Assembly (NCBI GenBank): GCA_049698695.1
Contig: JBAVYH010000003.1
Coordinates: 7,048 to 71,047 of the forward strand
Direction of reading: 5' to 3'
Length of the DNA: 64,000 bases
DNA from: Bog-375 sp049698695
GTDB taxonomy: Bacteria > Acidobacteriota > Terriglobia > Bryobacterales > Bryobacteraceae
The notes beneath the pieces were generated by a model. That model worked only from the letters and a program-made list of their open reading frames with translations, had not been told where the DNA came from and searched no databases. Shown in pieces: positions 16,169-24,700 of this stretch (the stretch's first letter is position 1; each line of letters opens with the position of its first letter). Both the position numbers and the translations under genes were made by a program.

Positions 16169-17476
16169 TCATTCATCTAGCAATGCTGCGATTCGCTCCG
16201 CCTCGGCCGCCACCACCACTGGCGCGTTGGCATACGTGGAGCGCAGCCGCGTGCCGTCCGGCGCATTCAGAGTGCCGGTGTGATAGCGGTGGATGTAATC
16301 CGGGTCCTTGAGTACGTTGCCGGTCAGCACGGCGACTACGTCCGCATCGGCCGCCATGGTTCCCGCGGCGGTGAGTTTGCGAATGCCCGCCAGCGTGGCC
16401 GCCGACGCAGGCTCGCAGCCGATGCCACAATGGCCAATCACCGCCTTGGCATCGGCGATCTCCTGTTCGCTCACTTTCTCCACAACGCCGCCGGACTCGA
16501 GCACCTCGTGCAACGCCTTCGGCCAAGAAATCGGATCGCCGATCCTGATGGCGGTCGCCAGCGTTTCCGGGTCGGCCACGGCGTTGAGACGCGAGCGGTC
16601 AGCGGCGCGGTACAAGTCGAAGAATGGCGCGGCGCCTTCCGCCTGGATCACCGCCAGTCGCGGCAACCGGCCGATCAGACCGAGCGCTTTCAGTTCCCGC
16701 AAGGCCTTGCCGAACGCCGACGTGTTGCCCAGGTTCCCGCCTGGCAGCACCACCCAGTCGGGCACGCGCCAGTCGCGCTGGTCCATCATCTCCACCATGA
16801 TGGTCTTTTGTCCTTCGATGCGGAATGGATTGATCGAATTGAGCAGGTAGATGCCCAGGCGCTCGGCCAACTGCCGCACCAGCGCCAGGATCTGGTCGAA
16901 GTTCGCTTCCACCTGGAAGGTGCGCGCACCGTATTCGAGCGCTTGCGCCAACTTGCCGAACGAGATGTTGCCGCGCGGAATGAAGATCACCGGATCGAGG
17001 CCCGCCGCGCTGGCGTACGCGGCCATCGAGGCCGAAGTATTGCCGGTCGAAACGCACGCCACGCGCCGCGCGCCCAGGCGCACCGCCTGCGCCACGCCGC
17101 ACGTCATGCCGTTGTCTTTGAAAGATCCGGTGGGATTGAATCCCTGGTGCTTGAACATGATGCGGTCCAGGCCGCCATACTGGGCGGCGCGCGGCGCATC
17201 GAGCAGTGGCGTGTTGCCTTCGCGCAGCGTCACCACCTGGCGGTAATCGTCCAGAAAGGGGATCAACTCGCGGTAGCGCCAGACGCCGCTCTGATCGAGC
17301 GGCGCGTTCGAGGTGCGCCGCTCGCGCCACATCCGCTTCCAGTCGGCCGGATGGCCCTCCGGAGAAGTGTAGACGGCCTCCAGCAAACCGCCGCAACGCG
17401 GGCAGTTGTAAATGATTTCGGTGATCGGAAAGCGCGCGCGGCAGCGCTCTTCGAAACAGGCAAGTTCCGCGGGCAT
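16169..17476 (-). CDS. thrC: threonine synthase
   Basis: A 435-residue PLP enzyme making threonine from O-phosphohomoserine. An N-terminal zinc-ribbon-like segment has Cys7, Cys12, Cys25 and Cys28. The PLP lysine lies in PTGSFKDNGM, the phosphate loop in STGNTSAS, and LPGGNLGN binds the cofactor. This is the short bacterial class. The ATG at 17476 is 8 nt after a minus-strand TATAAT (17490-17485), and there is no Shine-Dalgarno. Divergent from a zinc dehydrogenase with only about 20 bp between start codons. Confidence 0.95.
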   Translation of the reverse strand: MPAELACFEERCRARFPITEIIYNCPRCGGLLEAVYTSPEGHPADWKRMWRERRTSNAPLDQSGVWRYRELIPFLDDYRQVVTLREGNTPLLDAPRAAQYGGLDRIMFKHQGFNPTGSFKDNGMTCGVAQAVRLGARRVACVSTGNTSASMAAYASAAGLDPVIFIPRGNISFGKLAQALEYGARTFQVEANFDQILALVRQLAERLGIYLLNSINPFRIEGQKTIMVEMMDQRDWRVPDWVVLPGGNLGNTSAFGKALRELKALGLIGRLPRLAVIQAEGAAPFFDLYRAADRSRLNAVADPETLATAIRIGDPISWPKALHEVLESGGVVEKVSEQEIADAKAVIGHCGIGCEPASAATLAGIRKLTAAGTMAADADVVAVLTGNVLKDPDYIHRYHTGTLNAPDGTRLRSTYANAPVVVAAEAERIAALLDE

Positions 17477-17482
17477 GAAGCC

Positions 17483-17491
17483 TTATTATAA
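17483..17491. promoter_or_regulatory. bidirectional palindromic -10 shared by thrC and a dehydrogenase gene
   Basis: TTATTATAA in a 19-bp intergenic gap gives TATAAT on the minus strand (8 nt before thrC ATG) and TATTAT on the plus strand (6 nt before ATG 17496). Both transcripts would be leaderless. Confidence 0.5.
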
Positions 17492-17495
17492 GGGA

Positions 17496-18449
17496 ATGCT
17501 CCGCGTTCACCTGGAAAACGGCGCGGTTTCGGTGACTGAGGCGCCGCTGCCTGAGCGCCCTCCCGGCCACGCGCTGCTGCGGCTGCTGGTGGCCGGCATT
17601 TGCAATACCGACCTCGAATTGCAGCGCGGCTACTACAGCTTCGCCGGAACGCCCGGCCACGAATTCGTGGCCCAGGTGATCGAGGCCGACGACCGTGCGC
17701 TGCAGGGCAAACGCGTGGTGGGCGAAATCAACCTTGCCTGCACGCACTGCGAGTGGTGCCGCAAGGGCCTGGGCCGCCACTGTCCCAACCGCACCGTGCT
17801 CGGCATCGTCCGCCATCCCGGTGCGTTCGAGGAGTTTTTCACTCTGCCCGAACGCAATCTGCACGTGCTGCCGGAAGGCATTCCAATCGAGCGCGCCGTC
17901 TTCGCCGAACCGCTCGCGGCGGCGTGCGAGATTCTCGACCAGGTGTCCATCCCGGCCTGCGCGCCGGTCGCGGTCCTGGGCGATGGTAAGCTGGGCCTGC
18001 TGGTGGCACAGGTGCTCGATGTCTATGGCTACCCCGTGCGCCTCTTCGGACGCCATCCGGAAAAATTGCGGATCGCAGAGGCTTCCGGCATCGCGACAGA
18101 ACTTGCCGATGGCCAACTGCCCGTCTCCGAGTACGATTGGGTGGTCGACGCTACCGGCTCGCCCCAGGGCTTGCGGCAAGCCGTCGCCATGGCGCGCCCG
18201 CGCGGCACCCTGATTCTGAAATCCACCGTGCACGGCGCCGTGGCGGTCGATACCGCGCCCGTCATCGTCAATGAAGTGACGCTGGTCGGCTCGCGCTGCG
18301 GCCGGCTCGAAGCGGCCATCCCACTGCTGGACCACGCGCTGATTCGGACCGAGGGCATGATTGCAGCCCGCTTCCCGCTGCGCGATGCCGCGAGGGCCTT
18401 TGAGAAGGCAGCGCAGAAGGGCGTGCTGAAAGTGCTGCTGGAGGGTTGA
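17496..18449 (+). CDS. zinc-dependent MDR-family dehydrogenase (threonine/alcohol dehydrogenase type)
   Basis: 317 residues. Catalytic-zinc motifs are visible: GICNTDLEL with the Cys ligand, GHEFVAQV with His, and the structural zinc knot CTHCEWCRKGLGRHC. The Rossmann segment is VAVLGDGKLGLLVAQV. It oxidises an alcohol or polyol with NAD(P); the substrate is unknown. ATG 17496 gives the family-like N-terminus, with an in-frame ATG at 17475 overlapping thrC. Being divergent from thrC hints at amino-acid metabolism, but weakly. Confidence 0.83.
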   Translation: MLRVHLENGAVSVTEAPLPERPPGHALLRLLVAGICNTDLELQRGYYSFAGTPGHEFVAQVIEADDRALQGKRVVGEINLACTHCEWCRKGLGRHCPNRTVLGIVRHPGAFEEFFTLPERNLHVLPEGIPIERAVFAEPLAAACEILDQVSIPACAPVAVLGDGKLGLLVAQVLDVYGYPVRLFGRHPEKLRIAEASGIATELADGQLPVSEYDWVVDATGSPQGLRQAVAMARPRGTLILKSTVHGAVAVDTAPVIVNEVTLVGSRCGRLEAAIPLLDHALIRTEGMIAARFPLRDAARAFEKAAQKGVLKVLLEG

Positions 18450-18491
18450 GGGAGGGATCATCTCGAGCCACGCGCCCGGCGTTGCCCGGCT

Positions 18492-18534
18492 GCACCGATT
18501 GACAATCGGTGCGCAGGTTATCAACCTGCCCCAC
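18492..18534. repeat. tandem hairpins (GCACCGATT and GCAGGTT stems)
   Basis: GCACCGATT-GAC-AATCGGTGC (18492-18512) is followed at once by GCAGGTT-ATC-AACCTGC (18513-18529) and CCCAC. The second hairpin ends in CCTGCCCCAC, as do the ones at 20255 and 52637, so it looks like one copy of a dispersed unit. Confidence 0.6.
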
Positions 18535-18596
18535 AACTCGACGCCTTTGCGCGCTGGGCGAGGCGCCTGAGCGGTGCTGACAAGTTAAAGCATGCC

Positions 18597-18624
18597 GTAC
18601 CAGTTTACCTATGTATCATGGTAC
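18597..18624. promoter_or_regulatory. inverted repeat upstream of the 86-residue protein
   Basis: GTACCA (18597-18602) and TGGTAC (18619-18624) are perfect arms 16 bp apart and end 9 bp before the ATG. A possible operator. Confidence 0.35.
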
Positions 18625-18633
18625 ACTACAACC

Positions 18634-18894
18634 ATGAAAGAGAAACAGCCTCACCTCAAAATCGAGCGCGTCCAGACCGGCGTGCGTATGGAAAAGCGGT
18701 TACTCAAGGTGCTCAAGGCGCTGGCCGAGTATCATGACCTGACGCTGGGCGATCTGCTCGAAGGCATTGTCCTGCACGCCTTCGAAGGCAAGGCTCCGTT
18801 CAGCCGCGATACTCTCAAGCTGGTGGCGGACTTGAAGCGCATCTACAAGCTGGACCTCGATGCGGCAGCCAGCCACCGCCTGGTGGAAGAGTGA
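18634..18894 (+). CDS. small hypothetical protein, possible ribbon-helix-helix type
   Basis: 86 residues. The N-terminal half (KIERVQTGVRMEKRLLKVL) could be a strand followed by a helix and then the helix LAEYHDLTLGDLLEGIV, compatible with a ribbon-helix-helix or similar small DNA-binding fold. I believe similar sequences occur in Acidobacteriota, but no function is known to me. ATG 18634 was preferred over an upstream ATG at 18592, which would lie across the inverted repeat. Confidence 0.7.
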   Translation: MKEKQPHLKIERVQTGVRMEKRLLKVLKALAEYHDLTLGDLLEGIVLHAFEGKAPFSRDTLKLVADLKRIYKLDLDAAASHRLVEE

Positions 18895-18925
18895 AGCTGC
18901 GTGGACGGCCCTGTCCTCTGTGCGG

Positions 18926-19389
18926 CTACCGTTGCGCGATTCCCGGATCGGCCAGCGGCAGCAACGTGACGCTCTCTTGTTCGTTGGGATCCGTGCGCGC
19001 CACCAACCAGACGCAAGGTTCGGTTTCGCTGGCGTTGTAAGGCAGGTGCGGGGTGCTGGCTGGAATGTACAGGAAATCACCCGCATGCAGCCGCACGTGC
19101 TCGCGCAGACCCTCTCCGAACCCATGCAGGCCTCGCCGGAAAGCACATAGACCGCGCTTTCGTGACGCTCGTGCAGGTGCGGCTTGGCGCGCACCAGCGG
19201 CGGAATCGTCACCCTGTGCAGGCAGAGCCCCTTCGCCCCGGCCGTTCCCGTGGAGACACCGGCAAAATACTCGAGGCCCTGCTTTCCGCGATACGGCGCG
19301 CTCCGCTCGGTCAGGACGCAGGTGCGTTCCGTCTCTCGCTGCATCGAGATCGACTGCCCGCCGGGACTGCCGCGCTCTCCGCCATCCAT
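18926..19389 (-). pseudogene. cupin-domain protein, single-base frameshift
   Basis: Two frames together give one cupin protein. The first (from ATG 19389) has the metal motif KPHLHERHESAVYVLSGEACM; the second continues FGEGLREHVRLHAGDFLYIPASTPH and ends after ARTDPNEQESV. The break is near 19122. Inserting one T into ATGGGTTC would restore MWFGEGL across the junction, so a one-base deletion, real or a sequencing error, is the simplest cause. Only 3 bp separate it from the larE stop, so the two were probably co-transcribed. Confidence 0.8.
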
Positions 19390-19392
19390 TCG

Positions 19393-20238
19393 TTACTTCT
19401 TCAGGTTCAGCACTTCGTTGAGCGAACCTTGCCGGTAGCCTTCCAGGTCCAGAGTGACGTACCGGAAGCCGAGCGATTTGAAGATCTCGGTGAAGCGTGC
19501 CGCCATCTCGATCGTCAATGCTTTCGCCATTTCCTCGCGAGCGATTTCGACGCGCACCACCTCGCCATGGAAGCGCACGCGAAACTGCCGGAAGCCCAGC
19601 GCCTTGATCTGTTCTTCGCCGGCCTCCACCGTCTTGACAGTCTCCGCCGTCACCGGCGTCCCGTAGGGGATGCGCGAACTGAGGCACGCCGATGCCGGCC
19701 GGTCCCACGTCGGCAGACCCGCCACGCGCGAAAGCTCGCGGATTTCGGCTTTGGAAAGACCGGCATCGGCCAAGGGCGCTGCTACGCGATGCTGGGTGGC
19801 GGCGTTTTGGCCCGGGCGGTAATCGCCCAGGTCATCCACGTTCACGCCGTACACGATATGTTCGAAACCGCGCTCGCGGCCCACTTGTTCGAGGCGCGTG
19901 AACAGCTCGTCTTTGCAATGGAAGCAGCGGTCGGGATTGTTGCGCGTGTAGTCGGGGTTCTCGAACTCGCGGGTCTCGATATATTCGTGCGCAATGCCAA
20001 ACTGCGCCACGAACGCTTCAGCATCGCGCTTGTGCGATTCAGGAATGGAGGCGGAATCGGCGGTAACGGCGAGCGAGCCGGCGCCCACCGTGCGGTGCGC
20101 CGCCCACGCCAGGTAGGCCGAATCGGTGCCGCCGGAAAAAGCCACCAGCATGCGGCCCATGCCGCGCAGGATTGCGAAGAGCCGCTCTTCTTTTTCCCGC
20201 AGGCGCACCGGACTGGTGAGTTCAACTAGAGCAGCCAT
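19393..20238 (-). CDS. larE: ATP-dependent sacrificial sulfur transferase LarE
   Basis: A 281-residue PP-loop protein. The ATP motif SGGTDSAY is at 35-42; CFHCKDELF and the sulfur-donating cysteine in SACLSSR are present. LarE gives up its own cysteine sulfur to build the nickel-pincer cofactor of lactate racemase and related enzymes. larB, larC and larA are not in this window, so it is genomically orphaned here. The start at ATG 20238 skips a short leader that would overlap a palindrome. Confidence 0.9.
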   Translation of the reverse strand: MAALVELTSPVRLREKEERLFAILRGMGRMLVAFSGGTDSAYLAWAAHRTVGAGSLAVTADSASIPESHKRDAEAFVAQFGIAHEYIETREFENPDYTRNNPDRCFHCKDELFTRLEQVGRERGFEHIVYGVNVDDLGDYRPGQNAATQHRVAAPLADAGLSKAEIRELSRVAGLPTWDRPASACLSSRIPYGTPVTAETVKTVEAGEEQIKALGFRQFRVRFHGEVVRVEIAREEMAKALTIEMAARFTEIFKSLGFRYVTLDLEGYRQGSLNEVLNLKK

Positions 20239-20254
20239 ATTGCTTCCAACAGTT

Positions 20255-20278
20255 GGCAGGTCGGGGACCTGCCCCACT
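20255..20278. repeat. hairpin ending CCTGCCCCAC between gyrA and larE
   Basis: GGCAGGTC-GGG-GACCTGCC followed by CCAC. Same stem pattern as at 18513 and 52637. It could also end the gyrA transcript, but no T-run follows. Confidence 0.55.
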
Positions 20279-20283
20279 TCAGT

Positions 20284-22827
20284 CTACTGGACCGGCAGCT
20301 CCTCCTGGGTGGGGCCGTTGCCGTTTTCCGTATCGGGGATCACACTGGCAGCGGCCACCTTGTCGCCTTCATCCAGGCTCACCAGGCGCACGCCCTGGGT
20401 CGAGCGGCCCACCTGGCGGATGGTGGAAGACTCGATGCGAATGATCTTGCCGTTCTGGCTGACAATCATCAGGTCGGTATCTTCCTTCACCGAAAGCACC
20501 GCGACCACTTTGCCGGTCTTGGCGGTGGTCTTCATGTTGATGACGCCCTTGCCGCCGCGCGCGGTTAGCCGGTAATCCTCGAGCTTGGTGCGCTTGCCGA
20601 AGCCGTTTTCCGCGATCGAAAGAATGAGACCCTCTTTTTCGACCACTTCCATGCCCACCAGGAAATCTCCCTCCGGCAAATGCATCGCGCGCACGCCGCG
20701 CGCCTGCCGGCCCATGGGGCGCACCTGGCTTTCGGCGAAGCGGATGGCCTGTCCGTGGTGCGAGCCCAGGAAAATATAGTTGCTGCCGTTGGTGATCTTG
20801 GCGCCAATCAGCTCATCGCCTTCATCGAGCGAGACTGCGATGATGCCGCGCGACATGGGATTGTCGAACTCGGTCAGCTCCGATTTCTTGATCACCCCGT
20901 GACGCGTCACCATCACCACGAACTGGTCGGGCACGAAATTCGCCACCGCCAGAAACGCCTTCACGGTTTCATCCGGTTGCAGGTTGATCAAATTGGAAAT
21001 ATGCTTGCCCTTGCCGGTGGTGGTGGCGTCGGGAATTTCGTAAGCCTTCAGCCAATATACGCGCCCGCGCGTGGTGAAGATCAACAGGTAAGCGTGCGTG
21101 GAGGCGATAATCAGGTGCTCCACGAAGTCTTCCGTGCGCGTCCCCATGCCGATGCGCCCCTTGCCGCCGCGCGTCTGCCGGCGGTAGGTGTCGACGGAGG
21201 TGCGTTTCAGGTAGCCGCCGCGCGTCACCGTCACCGCCGTGTCTTCCACGGCCACCAGGTCCTCCAGGCGGATTTCGCCCGAGTCCTCGATGATCTCGGT
21301 GCGCCGCTCGTCGCCGTATTCCTTCTGAACTTCCTTCAACTCCTTCACGATCAGCTCGCGCAACACTTTGTCAGAGCCCAGAATCTCGAGGTATTCGGCA
21401 ATGCGCCGCTGGATCTCGGCCAGCTCATCGAGAATCTTCTGCCGCTCCATGCCGGTCAGGCGCTGCAGTTGCAGCTCGATGATCGCTTGCGCCTGCCGCT
21501 CCGTGAACTCGAAGCGCCCGATCAGCGAATCGCGCGCTTCGCGCGGCGCCTTGGCGGCGCGGATCAGTTTGATGACTTCATCCAGATTGTCCAGCGCCTT
21601 CTGGAAGCCCAGCAAAATGTGCTCGCGCTCGCGCGCCTTGCGGAGTTCATACTCGGTGCGCCGTCGCACCACGTCCACACGGTGATCGATGAAGCACTTG
21701 ATGATCTCCACCAGGCCCAGTTCGCGCGGCTGCCCATTGACGATCGAGAGCATGATGACGCCGAAACCGGTTTGCAGTTGGGTGTGCTTGTAAAGGTTGT
21801 TGAGCACCACCTCGGCCTGCTCGCCCCGCTTCAGCTCGATGGTGATGCGCATGCCGTCGCGGTCGCTATGGTCGAGCACGTCCGCCACGCCTTCGATACG
21901 CTTCTCGTTCACCATTGCGGCGATCTGTTCGAGCAGCTTCGACTTGTTCACCTGGTAGGGAATCTCGGTAACCACGATCTGATCTTTGTCCTTGCCCACC
22001 CGCTCGATGGCGGCCTTGGCGCGCAGCTTGAGCTGGCCGCGGCCTCTGGTGTACGCGTCGATAATTCCCTGCCGGCCCAGAATGAATCCGCCCGTCGGAA
22101 AGTCCGGCCCCGGTACCATTTCGAGGATCTTCGAGAGCGGCGCATTCGGATGCTGCACCAGGTAGATCGCCGCATTGACAACTTCGTTCAGGTTGTGCGG
22201 CGGAATATTGGTTGCCATCCCCACCGCAATGCCGGACGAGCCATTCACCAGCAGGTTGGGAACGCGCGTCGGCAGCACCTCCGGCTCCTGTTCGCTGCCG
22301 TCGTAGTTGGGTTTGAAATCGACGGTTTCCTTGTCGATGTCTTCGAGCACCGCCGTCGCCACCCACGACATGCGCGCTTCGGTATACCGGGAGGCGGCCG
22401 GCGGGTCCCCATCCACCGAACCAAAATTGCCCTGCCCATCCACCAGCGGATAGCGCATGGAAAAGCCCTGCGCCATGCGGACCAGGGCATCGTAGATGGC
22501 CATGTCGCCGTGCGGATGATACTTGCCCATGCAATCGCCCACGATGCGCGCGCATTTGCGCGTCGCCTTGTTGGGCGCCAGGCCCATCTGCTGCATCGTG
22601 TAGAGAATGCGCCGGTGCACCGGCTTCAACCCGTCGCGAATGTCGGGCAGCGCGCGGCCCACGATCACGCTCATGGCGTAATCCAGATAGCTGCGCCGCA
22701 TCTCCTCTTCGATGTTGATCGGGACGAGGTTTTTGTTGCCGTCACCACCCGGCGTTCCGGGCAAAGGGAGCGTTCCGCCGGATGGCGGCGGAGGCGGCCC
22801 CTGAGGTGGCAATTCCTGGTCTGGCAA
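20284..22827 (-). CDS. gyrA: DNA gyrase subunit A
   Basis: An 847-residue type II topoisomerase subunit. The N-terminus after a Pro-rich lead is MRRSYLDYAMSVIVGRALPD. The active-site Tyr lies in AASRYTEARM, the resistance-determining region reads YHPHGDMAIYDALVRM, and the C-terminal beta-pinwheel carries a GyrA-box-like QTRGGKG. An N-terminal extension of about 35 residues (Pro/Gly-rich) precedes the winged-helix domain. gyrB is not adjacent. Very secure. Confidence 0.98.
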   Translation of the reverse strand: MPDQELPPQGPPPPPSGGTLPLPGTPGGDGNKNLVPINIEEEMRRSYLDYAMSVIVGRALPDIRDGLKPVHRRILYTMQQMGLAPNKATRKCARIVGDCMGKYHPHGDMAIYDALVRMAQGFSMRYPLVDGQGNFGSVDGDPPAASRYTEARMSWVATAVLEDIDKETVDFKPNYDGSEQEPEVLPTRVPNLLVNGSSGIAVGMATNIPPHNLNEVVNAAIYLVQHPNAPLSKILEMVPGPDFPTGGFILGRQGIIDAYTRGRGQLKLRAKAAIERVGKDKDQIVVTEIPYQVNKSKLLEQIAAMVNEKRIEGVADVLDHSDRDGMRITIELKRGEQAEVVLNNLYKHTQLQTGFGVIMLSIVNGQPRELGLVEIIKCFIDHRVDVVRRRTEYELRKAREREHILLGFQKALDNLDEVIKLIRAAKAPREARDSLIGRFEFTERQAQAIIELQLQRLTGMERQKILDELAEIQRRIAEYLEILGSDKVLRELIVKELKEVQKEYGDERRTEIIEDSGEIRLEDLVAVEDTAVTVTRGGYLKRTSVDTYRRQTRGGKGRIGMGTRTEDFVEHLIIASTHAYLLIFTTRGRVYWLKAYEIPDATTTGKGKHISNLINLQPDETVKAFLAVANFVPDQFVVMVTRHGVIKKSELTEFDNPMSRGIIAVSLDEGDELIGAKITNGSNYIFLGSHHGQAIRFAESQVRPMGRQARGVRAMHLPEGDFLVGMEVVEKEGLILSIAENGFGKRTKLEDYRLTARGGKGVINMKTTAKTGKVVAVLSVKEDTDLMIVSQNGKIIRIESSTIRQVGRSTQGVRLVSLDEGDKVAAASVIPDTENGNGPTQEELPVQ

Positions 22828-22954
22828 GTTGGCTCCTGTTGCGAGGTAAGTCCTATTTTAGCAAATGTTTAGTCGATAGAACAAATGCTCGTTATTTCGT
22901 CGTTTCTTCGCCTGCTAAGCCTGCCATCGCCGCGCCCATGTATGATGGGGGTTC

Positions 22955-24700
22955 GTGACTCAACTCCGGAGCCGGAAGCGCGCCCAGCCCGCGCCCGTTT
23001 TGCCGCCCCCCACCCCTCCTCCGCGCCGCCTCGGCCTGCTGCTGATCGTGCTCTCCGCCATCCTCTGCCTCGGCCTGTTTTCACCGGAAATTCGCGATTC
23101 CGATTTCTGGTGGCATTTGCGGACTGGCCAGTACATTGTGGAAACGCACTCACTGCCGGTTCCCGATCCGTTTGCCTATACCACCGCCGCGGCTCCGCTG
23201 GCGTACGCGGGCGAAGGCGCCGTGCGGCACTTCAACCTGACGCACGAGTGGCTGGCGCAGGTGCTCCTCTACTCCGCGTACCGCGTCGGCGGCTTTCCTG
23301 GAGTGGTGTTGTTCCGCGCGCTGCTGTTGGCGGCGTTTTGCGGCCTCGCTGGTTTCGTAGCATGGCGGCGCTCGGGCGTGCCGGACCGGGGCTGGATGGC
23401 CGGCCTCGCCGCAGCCGCCATCGCGTTTCCCTTCGCGCTCGACCGGCCGCAGCTCTTCACTTACTTGTTCCTCGCCCTGACGGTGGTGGTTCTGGAGTCG
23501 CGCCGGCGGTTGTGGCTGCTGCCGCCTCTGTTTTTGATTTGGGCCAATTGCCACGGCGGCTTCTTCCTGGGCTGGGTGGTACTGGCGGCGTACTGCGCCG
23601 AGGCGCTGGTGGCCCGCGTGCGGGGTAAGTCGCTCCCTGAAGTACGCACCTTGTGGCCGTGGTCCGCCGTCGCGGTATTAGCATCGGGAATCAATCCGAA
23701 CGGCTTCCGCGCGGTGCAGGTTCTGTTGCTCTATCGATCGAGCGCGATGCAATCCCACCTGCTCGAGTGGGGCCGGCCGCCGCTCTGGCCCCCGCCCTTG
23801 TTCGGCGTGCTCCTGGCCGCCGCCGCGGGCGCCATGGTGTGGCAACGGCGCAAGGTACGGATCGGCGACTGGTTGCTGCTGGCCGCCTTTTCTACGGGCG
23901 CGTTCACCGCCGAGCGGAACACCATCTTCATGGGCTTCTTCGCGCCGGTTTTTCTGGCCAGCTATCTGCCGTGGAAACGCCTGCTACCCGCTCTCGCCGG
24001 TTGGGCCGCGGCGGCAGCGCTGGCTGCCGGCATCTTCTGGGGAATAGTGGCGGGCAATTTTTTTCAGCTTCACGCCGCCGAATGGCGTTATCCAGCGGGC
24101 GCGGCCGATTTCCTGGAAGCGCACGATGTTACCGGCCGCATGTTCAATACTTATGAGTACGGAGGCTATCTTATCTGGCGCTTGTGGCCACGCGGGCGGG
24201 TATTTATCGATGGCCGCGCGCTGAGCGAGCGGATATTCGACGATTACGCCCGCATTTTATACAATCACGATGCTTCCGGCGGCAAGAGCGCGGAGCAGTT
24301 ACTCGGCCAGTACGGGATTCAGGTAATCATCATGAACACGTTCGAGTATGTCACCGGCACCGTGTATCTGCTGGCTCCCGCGCTGGCCGATCCCGCGCAG
24401 ACCGAATGGAAACTGGTCTACCGCGACCCCCAGGCTCTGGTGTGGATGCGGCGCCCGCCCGCCGGAGTAGCGCCGCTCGGTTCGCTCGAAGTCTTCGGCC
24501 AGATGGAAGCCGAGTGCGGCCTGCACCTCGACCGCGAGCCCGGCCTTCCCCGCTGCGCCCGCAGCCTCGCTCAGACCTTCGCTAAGATCGGCGATTTCAC
24601 CCGCGCCCGCCGCTGGCTCGGCGCGTATCTCGAACATCCGCACCCCCCGGACCCCGAAGCCGAGCAGGCCTACCGGCAGTACGTCAGCGCGGGAAAATGA
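22955..24700 (+). CDS. polytopic membrane protein, glycosyltransferase-like
   Basis: A 581-residue protein with a Pro-rich cytoplasmic N-terminus, about ten hydrophobic segments between 28 and 375 and a soluble C-terminal domain. It contains DSDFWWHLRTGQYI near the first loop, reminiscent of the acidic loop of GT-C glycosyltransferases, and NTYEYGGYLIWRLWP near 400. I regard it as a conserved family of unknown function. GTG 22955 has GGGG upstream. Its stop overlaps the next start (ATGA), so the two are translationally coupled. Confidence 0.75.
   Translation: MTQLRSRKRAQPAPVLPPPTPPPRRLGLLLIVLSAILCLGLFSPEIRDSDFWWHLRTGQYIVETHSLPVPDPFAYTTAAAPLAYAGEGAVRHFNLTHEWLAQVLLYSAYRVGGFPGVVLFRALLLAAFCGLAGFVAWRRSGVPDRGWMAGLAAAAIAFPFALDRPQLFTYLFLALTVVVLESRRRLWLLPPLFLIWANCHGGFFLGWVVLAAYCAEALVARVRGKSLPEVRTLWPWSAVAVLASGINPNGFRAVQVLLLYRSSAMQSHLLEWGRPPLWPPPLFGVLLAAAAGAMVWQRRKVRIGDWLLLAAFSTGAFTAERNTIFMGFFAPVFLASYLPWKRLLPALAGWAAAAALAAGIFWGIVAGNFFQLHAAEWRYPAGAADFLEAHDVTGRMFNTYEYGGYLIWRLWPRGRVFIDGRALSERIFDDYARILYNHDASGGKSAEQLLGQYGIQVIIMNTFEYVTGTVYLLAPALADPAQTEWKLVYRDPQALVWMRRPPAGVAPLGSLEVFGQMEAECGLHLDREPGLPRCARSLAQTFAKIGDFTRARRWLGAYLEHPHPPDPEAEQAYRQYVSAGK

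Noticed and set aside
20680..22872. 730-codon plus-strand frame opposite gyrA
   Set aside because: High-GC antisense frame with no recognisable motif; gyrA is beyond doubt.
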